This document shows positions 1-3,047 of a stretch of DNA of 5,774 bases, piece by piece. Both the position numbers and the translations under genes were made by a program. The notes below the pieces were generated by a model. It had not been told where the DNA came from, searched no databases, and saw only the letters and a program-made list of their open reading frames with translations. Position 1 is the first letter of the stretch, and each line of letters starts with the position of its first letter. Source of the stretch: DASQDN01 sp035630195 (GTDB lineage Bacteria > Acidobacteriota > Terriglobia > Bryobacterales > Bryobacteraceae); assembly GCA_035630195.1 (NCBI GenBank), contig DASQLD010000386.1, forward strand, positions 1 to 5,774. Reading direction: 5' to 3'.

Positions 1-6
1 TGAATG

Positions 7-156
7 CTACGGAAGGGTCTCTTCGTAATCGAAGCTCTCGGCTTCCGTCTTAACCGGTTCCCACGCGGTGGCGTCGTCTCGATAGGAACCGAGGAAGAGG
101 GGCCACCAGACGAGATCGATCTCATTGCACTTCAAAGTCTCTGCAAACTGTTCCAT
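7..156 (-). CDS. Possible small protein or gene remnant, unknown function
   Basis: Read on the minus strand, an ATG at 156 opens 49 codons ending in TAG at 7-9. The product is acidic and aromatic-rich: it starts MEQFAETLKCNEIDLVWW and ends in a D/E-rich tail (ESFDYEETLP). About 69% of codons end in G or C, as expected for a gene in this genome. No ribosome binding site precedes the ATG. The frame stays open upstream for about 38 more codons to a TGA near 272, and this stretch includes Cys-x-x-x-Cys (CSAHC) immediately before the ATG, but it offers no ATG, GTG or TTG start. This could therefore be a real small gene, the tail of a gene that lost its start, or chance. I do not recognise the family. 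An overlapping plus-strand frame (4-174) is also open but has weaker codon bias. Confidence 0.3.
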   Translation of the reverse strand: MEQFAETLKCNEIDLVWWPLFLGSYRDDATAWEPVKTEAESFDYEETLP

Positions 157-368
157 AACTTTGCAGTGCGCTGAGCATAGGATTTCTCTCAGGGTATTAA
201 GCGTAGTGTTACGCCTGATGGCATTACAACTATTTCGTCGGGCTTCTTTGTTCCCGTGTCTGCATAGATAACTTGATCACTTCAGGCCGTCGGCGCGGGT
301 CACGGAGGATTTCAGGGTCTAAGATCCTTCGCGAACCCGCCCTTTGCTATGAGTGGATCGTATGAGAC
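157..368. other. Region without a supported gene
   Basis: Between the doubtful left-end ORF and the membrane-protein gene I find no frame with a start, a ribosome binding site and coding character. Two small symmetric sites are visible. GCGTA-GTGT-TACGC at 201-214 is a 5-bp stem with a 4-nt loop. TTCGCGAA at 328-335 is a perfect palindrome about 35 bp downstream (minus strand) of the membrane-protein stop. Neither is followed by a T-run, so neither looks like a classical terminator. The region could carry a decayed gene or simply be spacer. Confidence 0.4.
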
Positions 369-653
369 CTACGCCCCCGATGATCCGTGAAGTTTCACCA
401 TCTTGTTGTACAGGCCGAACATGAGGAAGGTTGGAGCCCAATGAGCGACGAAATTGGCTTTCTCCTTGTGTCCGGTTATCTCGAGAAACAGCGAAGCTCC
501 TATCGAGCCGGCTGCCGCCCAAAGGAACGTGTCCGATGGCAGCTTCGCAGTTTGTTGTTCAATGCTCAAAGCAACGCGGCCTTCGCGGTGCTCCGGTCGG
601 GGCGCTATGCCTTGGGCATCGCCGGACCATTTTTCGTTGTCTATGTAGTTCAT
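369..653 (-). CDS. Small two-helix membrane protein, function unknown
   Basis: This is a 94-residue protein. The N-terminal third (residues 1-37) is polar and charged. It is followed by a conserved-looking EQQTAKLPSD segment at 32-41 and two hydrophobic stretches: about 41-60 (TFLWAAAGSIGASLFLEIT) and about 67-86 (NFVAHWAPTFLMFGLYNKMV), joined by a short charged loop (GHKEKA). A short basic tail (KLHGSSGA) ends the chain. This predicts a hairpin inner-membrane protein. The ATG is well supported: AGGAGG lies at 659-664 on the minus strand with a 5-nt spacer. I recall similar uncharacterised short proteins ('LPSD.FLW...GS.G.SL' then a second helix ending in 'GLYNK.VK.HG') in acidobacterial genomes, but cannot name a family or function. 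It stands alone, about 250 bp downstream of the same-strand SRPBCC gene, and probably has its own promoter. Confidence 0.8.
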   Translation of the reverse strand: MNYIDNEKWSGDAQGIAPRPEHREGRVALSIEQQTAKLPSDTFLWAAAGSIGASLFLEITGHKEKANFVAHWAPTFLMFGLYNKMVKLHGSSGA

Positions 654-723
654 TTGAACCTCCTAAGCTGAGTCAACACGATTAGCCGGCCAACAGCCAA
701 CTTCGAAGCCGGTAGCAGAAAAC

Positions 724-753
724 ATTAGCTCTCAGACGCGATCGAAACGGCAA
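724..753 (-). promoter_or_regulatory. Possible sigma-70-like promoter for the small membrane protein gene
   Basis: On the minus strand, TTGCCG (748-753) and GCTAAT (724-729) are separated by 18 bases. Each matches four of six positions of the TTGACA/TATAAT consensus. Transcription would begin near 717, giving a leader of about 63 nt that carries the AGGAGG at 659-664. The placement fits the gene, but the match is weak and acidobacterial promoters are poorly defined. Confidence 0.25.
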
Positions 754-803
754 ACGTCGAGCAACTATATGGCAACCAACAAAGGTACCGACCGCTGCTG
801 GCG

Positions 804-839
804 GGTTATGAGCCTGTTCCCGTGGGTTCAGACATAACC
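804..839. repeat. Nested imperfect inverted repeat (hairpin-forming)
   Basis: GGTTATG (804-810) pairs with CATAACC (833-839). Inside it, CTG (814-816) pairs with CAG (829-831) and CCC (819-821) with GGG (824-826), with matching TT/TT internal loops. The result is a 36-base interrupted stem with one asymmetric bulge. It lies about 65 bp downstream of the SRPBCC stop (minus strand) and about 150 bp upstream of the membrane-protein gene. There is no T-run on either side, so it is not a classical intrinsic terminator. It could be an mRNA 3'-end structure, a protein-binding site or chance. Confidence 0.35.
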
Positions 840-869
840 GGCATTCCCCCTTTGGACTCCTGAGCGGAA

Positions 870-885
870 GCAATCTTGAGATTGC
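870..885 (-). terminator. Perfect 16-bp palindrome after the SRPBCC gene, possible terminator stem
   Basis: GCAATCT-TG-AGATTGC is a perfect palindrome. As RNA it would fold as a 6-bp stem (GCAATC/GATTGC) with a 4-nt loop. It starts 16 nt after the SRPBCC stop codon on the minus strand, the usual place for a transcript-end hairpin. No U-tract follows on the minus strand, so Rho-independent termination is uncertain; it may only stabilise an mRNA 3' end. Confidence 0.3.
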
Positions 886-901
886 CTGCCTCGTCCTTTT
901 C

Positions 902-1429
902 CTAAGGATCAAATCTTTCGGCATCATGTTGATTCACATGAAAATGATTTTGGTCGGGCATACTGAGGAGCCTTTGAACTTCGCGTGCCCGATAGTCAAA
1001 AATGGCTTCCAGGTCACGAGCAACCATCAAATGATGAGCGACACGACCCAGTGGGCCCAACGGCAAAACATAGTCGACCGTGTCAAAAATGAGAGTGCCG
1101 CCGTCAACCTCGGAGAACTCGTGACGATGTCTCCACAACTGATACGGTCCTTTGGCCTGTACGTCCACGAACTGATTAGGGGGATCCCACGATTCGATTT
1201 CCGTGAGCCAACGCATTGGGATTCCGTGAACCCGTAACACATACAGGATGGTTGTACCAGCCTGCATCACGATCGGTGAGGGAGTGAGAATCCGAAATCG
1301 CATCCACGGCGGAGTAATGTTTTGGAGGTTCTCAGCCGCCGCGAAAAATGCAAAAACTTCTTCGCGAGGATGCGGAAGCCAAAGTGTGCGGCGGAGACAA
1401 TACTGGTGCACAATTGAGTGTAATGACAA
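902..1429 (-). CDS. SRPBCC (START/Bet v1-like) ligand-binding domain protein
   Basis: This 175-residue soluble protein is one complete SRPBCC domain, the helix-grip fold that holds hydrophobic ligands in a deep cavity. It resembles the COG4276 group of uncharacterised bacterial proteins. The family pattern is clear: LRRTLWLPHPREEVFAFFA at 12-30 (first strand and helix), then NLQNITPPWMRFRILTPSP at about 34-52. WLTEIESWDPPNQFVDVQAKGP follows at 74-95, then H103 with DGGTLIFDTVDYVLPLGPLG at 109-128. The long C-terminal helix is RDLEAIFDYRAREVQRLL at 138-155. The last 20 residues are a polar tail beyond the domain. The likely start is TTG at 1427-1429. An in-frame TGA lies immediately upstream, no ATG occurs before the domain, and the only other early start is GTG at codon 7. 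No ribosome binding site is visible for either, so the exact N-terminus is uncertain. The ligand is unknown. The gene is divergent from the XRE-cupin regulator. Confidence 0.8.
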   Translation of the reverse strand: MSLHSIVHQYCLRRTLWLPHPREEVFAFFAAAENLQNITPPWMRFRILTPSPIVMQAGTTILYVLRVHGIPMRWLTEIESWDPPNQFVDVQAKGPYQLWRHRHEFSEVDGGTLIFDTVDYVLPLGPLGRVAHHLMVARDLEAIFDYRAREVQRLLSMPDQNHFHVNQHDAERFDP

Positions 1430-1520
1430 TCACGTTGACTGTAAAGAAAACAACCAAACTGATTTTCCTTAGGTGAAAAACTGTGGGCGGCTCGTCCACT
1501 AAGAGGATAACGAGTTTATT
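1430..1520. promoter_or_regulatory. Divergent promoter region with candidate operator
   Basis: This 91-bp spacer separates the SRPBCC gene (minus) from the XRE-cupin gene (plus) and must hold both promoters. TTGACT at 1435-1440 is a good -35 box for the plus strand, but the best -10 at the right distance (ACTGAT, 1458-1463) is poor. An inverted repeat, TTTTC (1463-1467), 7-nt spacer, GAAAA (1475-1479), touches that -10 position, which is where a dimeric XRE repressor could act. I see no convincing minus-strand promoter. Confidence 0.3.
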
Positions 1521-2108
1521 ATGCAATCGGAAACGATCAATAGCGGGCTGACAAAGTATGGAATCGGCGAAAAACTTCGACGCCTGAGATTGCGGAAGAG
1601 TATGGGTTTGGCCGAATTGGGGAAGCACACAGGCCTGTCGCCGGCGCTTCTGTCAAAGCTGGAGCGCAACGTGATGCATCCTACGTTGCCGACGTTACTG
1701 CGTATTGCTCTGGTCTTCGGTGTTGGCCTGGAACATTTCTTCAATCCGGAACGGCGGCCCATTCTGGAGATCGTCAGAAAGAAGGACCGCTTGCGTTTCC
1801 CTGATTCTCCGGACGTTGCGCAACCCGCCTATTATTTCGAGAGTCTTGATTTTCCGGTTCCGAATCGGTCTCTCAACTCCTATCTTGCGGAGTTTGAGAA
1901 TGCTGAGCCGTGTGACGATCGCCCTCACACTCATCCCGGAATCGAGTTTCTATACATACTTTCGGGTAAGCTTCTGCTGCGCGCTAACAAGGACGAGTAT
2001 GGACTCTCAGAGGGTGACTCCGTATACTTCGATTCGGAAATACCACACAGCTATTGCAGGGTCGGATCTCGACGGACAACAGCTCTCGTCGTCACGGCTG
2101 ACGGTTGA
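1521..2108 (+). CDS. XRE-family transcriptional regulator with C-terminal cupin sensor domain
   Basis: This is a 195-residue two-domain DNA-binding regulator. Residues about 14-70 form a Cro/C1-type helix-turn-helix: IGEKLRRLRLRKSMGLAELG, then the recognition-helix region GLSPALLSKLERN at 38-50, then the LPTLLRIALVFGVGLEHFF helix pair. A linker (71-117) leads to a cupin_2 beta-barrel at about 118-192. Cupin motif 1 is visible as H136-x-H138-x3-E142-x6-G149 and motif 2 as GDSVYFDSEIPHSY at 165-178 with H176. All four usual metal ligands (two His, Glu, His) are therefore present, and the barrel may bind a metal or a small ligand as effector. The architecture is that of PuuR/SutR-like regulators, but the effector cannot be read from sequence. 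The ATG is the only start after an in-frame TAA at 1500-1502. The ribosome binding site is weak: AGAGGA at 1502-1507 is 13 nt from the ATG. Plausible targets are itself and the divergent SRPBCC gene. Confidence 0.9.
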   Translation: MQSETINSGLTKYGIGEKLRRLRLRKSMGLAELGKHTGLSPALLSKLERNVMHPTLPTLLRIALVFGVGLEHFFNPERRPILEIVRKKDRLRFPDSPDVAQPAYYFESLDFPVPNRSLNSYLAEFENAEPCDDRPHTHPGIEFLYILSGKLLLRANKDEYGLSEGDSVYFDSEIPHSYCRVGSRRTTALVVTADG

Positions 2109-2113
2109 CGTCA
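2106..2113. other. TGACGTCA palindrome formed by two convergent stop codons
   Basis: The TGA of the XRE-cupin gene (2106-2108) and the TGA of the VWFA gene (minus strand, 2113-2111) are separated by CG, giving a perfect 8-bp palindrome. The genes converge with a 2-bp gap, so any terminator for either transcript must lie inside the neighbour's coding region. Confidence 0.9.
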
Positions 2114-3046
2114 CAGAGAAACTGGAGCCAGGTAGCGATGTTTCCAGAACAACCGTACTGGTCCAGCGGATGCCGTTGTTTTTAGCTTCAGCTGAATCTG
2201 ATGCGTCTTGCCATCACGTTGGTCGAGAGGCGGAGTGAAGCCGAGTACGTAACTCCGATGCACGTCAATGCGATTGACGATGTCGGGAATACTCTTGCGA
2301 TCGACGACAGGAAGATACCTCCCGCCCGTCGTGTGCGCTAGCGCCTCGAGGAATGTTGCGGGCACGAAGCCCTCGCCTATTGGGGGACACAGTTCGATTG
2401 CATATAGCCTCGCATCAGTCTCGACGCCAAGGCGTATTACGTCTTTTCGGACATAGCGACTGTGATTGTCCTGGCCGTCGGAGAGTACGATGACTGCTTT
2501 TCTCTCTTGATGAGATCGTTTCAATTCCTGAAACGCCAGAACGATGGCGTCGGTAAGGGATGTACGCCCCACCGGCCCGATTTCTTTAACCCGCTCTTCC
2601 ACGCGCGATGTAATACTCGTGAATCCGACTGTCACCCGTGGAGTGTCATTGAACTCGATTACTGCAAATTCATCGTCAGGCGCCGCGGCGCGCAGCATTC
2701 TCCGCATCGCTTCTTGCACGTTCGCAACGGGCTTCTTCATGCTCCCGCTGATGTCGATGACAAAGAGGATGGATGCGGGACGATCTTCCAGCGACAGAAA
2801 GTTGATGTGCTGTTCTTTCCCATCTGCCAGGAGTCGGACATCTTCAGCAGATAGGCCGCCGACCAAATGATCTTGTTTATCGACTGCGGTGAAAGGAATC
2901 AGAACTTGGGCCGATTCGGAGCGAAATAGCGGTCGATTCGGATCGTCCTTCGATAACGTCTGTGCCTTGCCCTCTCCAGGGCTGTTCATGAGTACGCCGC
3001 CGAACGCCGATGTGACGGAAAGGAAGTCTCTGCGGCGGATCAACAT
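2111..3046 (-). CDS. VWFA-related Acidobacterial domain protein, probable Tat-exported
   Basis: This is a 311-residue von Willebrand factor A protein of the type named 'VWFA-related Acidobacterial domain' (TIGR03436). The N-terminus, MLIRRRDFLSVTSAFGGVLM, has the Arg-Arg-x-Phe-Leu pattern and short hydrophobic stretch of a twin-arginine signal, so export after folding is likely; no clean A-x-A cleavage site is obvious. Residues about 45-85 form a small beta-domain typical of the family (VLIPFTAVDKQDHLVGGL...VRLLADGKEQ). The A domain runs from about 92 to 265. Its metal-ion-dependent adhesion site is complete: D98-I-S100-G-S102, T162 in GRTSLTDA, and D190 in LSDGQDN. A C-terminal beta segment (SYVLGFTPP to FWKHRYL, 265-306) also matches the family. 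There is no further membrane helix. The ATG follows the permease stop by one base (TGA-A-ATG), indicating coupled translation. The binding partner is unknown; a role in assembling or regulating the efflux complex is inference from the operon. Confidence 0.9.
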   Translation of the reverse strand: MLIRRRDFLSVTSAFGGVLMNSPGEGKAQTLSKDDPNRPLFRSESAQVLIPFTAVDKQDHLVGGLSAEDVRLLADGKEQHINFLSLEDRPASILFVIDISGSMKKPVANVQEAMRRMLRAAAPDDEFAVIEFNDTPRVTVGFTSITSRVEERVKEIGPVGRTSLTDAIVLAFQELKRSHQERKAVIVLSDGQDNHSRYVRKDVIRLGVETDARLYAIELCPPIGEGFVPATFLEALAHTTGGRYLPVVDRKSIPDIVNRIDVHRSYVLGFTPPLDQRDGKTHQIQLKLKTTASAGPVRLFWKHRYLAPVSL

Positions 3047-3047
3047 T

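Noticed and set aside
4..174. A 56-codon plus-strand frame opposite the left-end ORF
   Set aside because: Codon endings are less GC-rich than those of the minus-strand frame, there is no upstream room to see a ribosome binding site, and the product is unrecognisable.
387..685. Three plus-strand frames opposite the small membrane protein
   Set aside because: All are antisense shadows of the better supported minus-strand gene, which has a perfect AGGAGG and helix pattern. The antisense products show no domain.
682..927. An 81-codon minus-strand frame overlapping the end of the SRPBCC gene
   Set aside because: It has no ribosome binding site, is Arg/Leu-rich and of low-complexity character, resembles no family, and runs through two inverted repeats. 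It looks like open intergenic sequence.
2148..2183. Hairpin with a short T-run after the regulator gene, as a Rho-independent terminator feature
   Set aside because: The outer stem is AT-rich with a long, only partly paired loop and a short T-run, and it lies in the VWFA coding region. It is discussed as a finding but is too weak for a feature call.
1705..2238. A 177-codon plus-strand frame overlapping the XRE-cupin gene
   Set aside because: It is out of frame with a gene that has complete HTH and cupin motifs. Its composition is Ser/Arg/Ile-rich without domain features.
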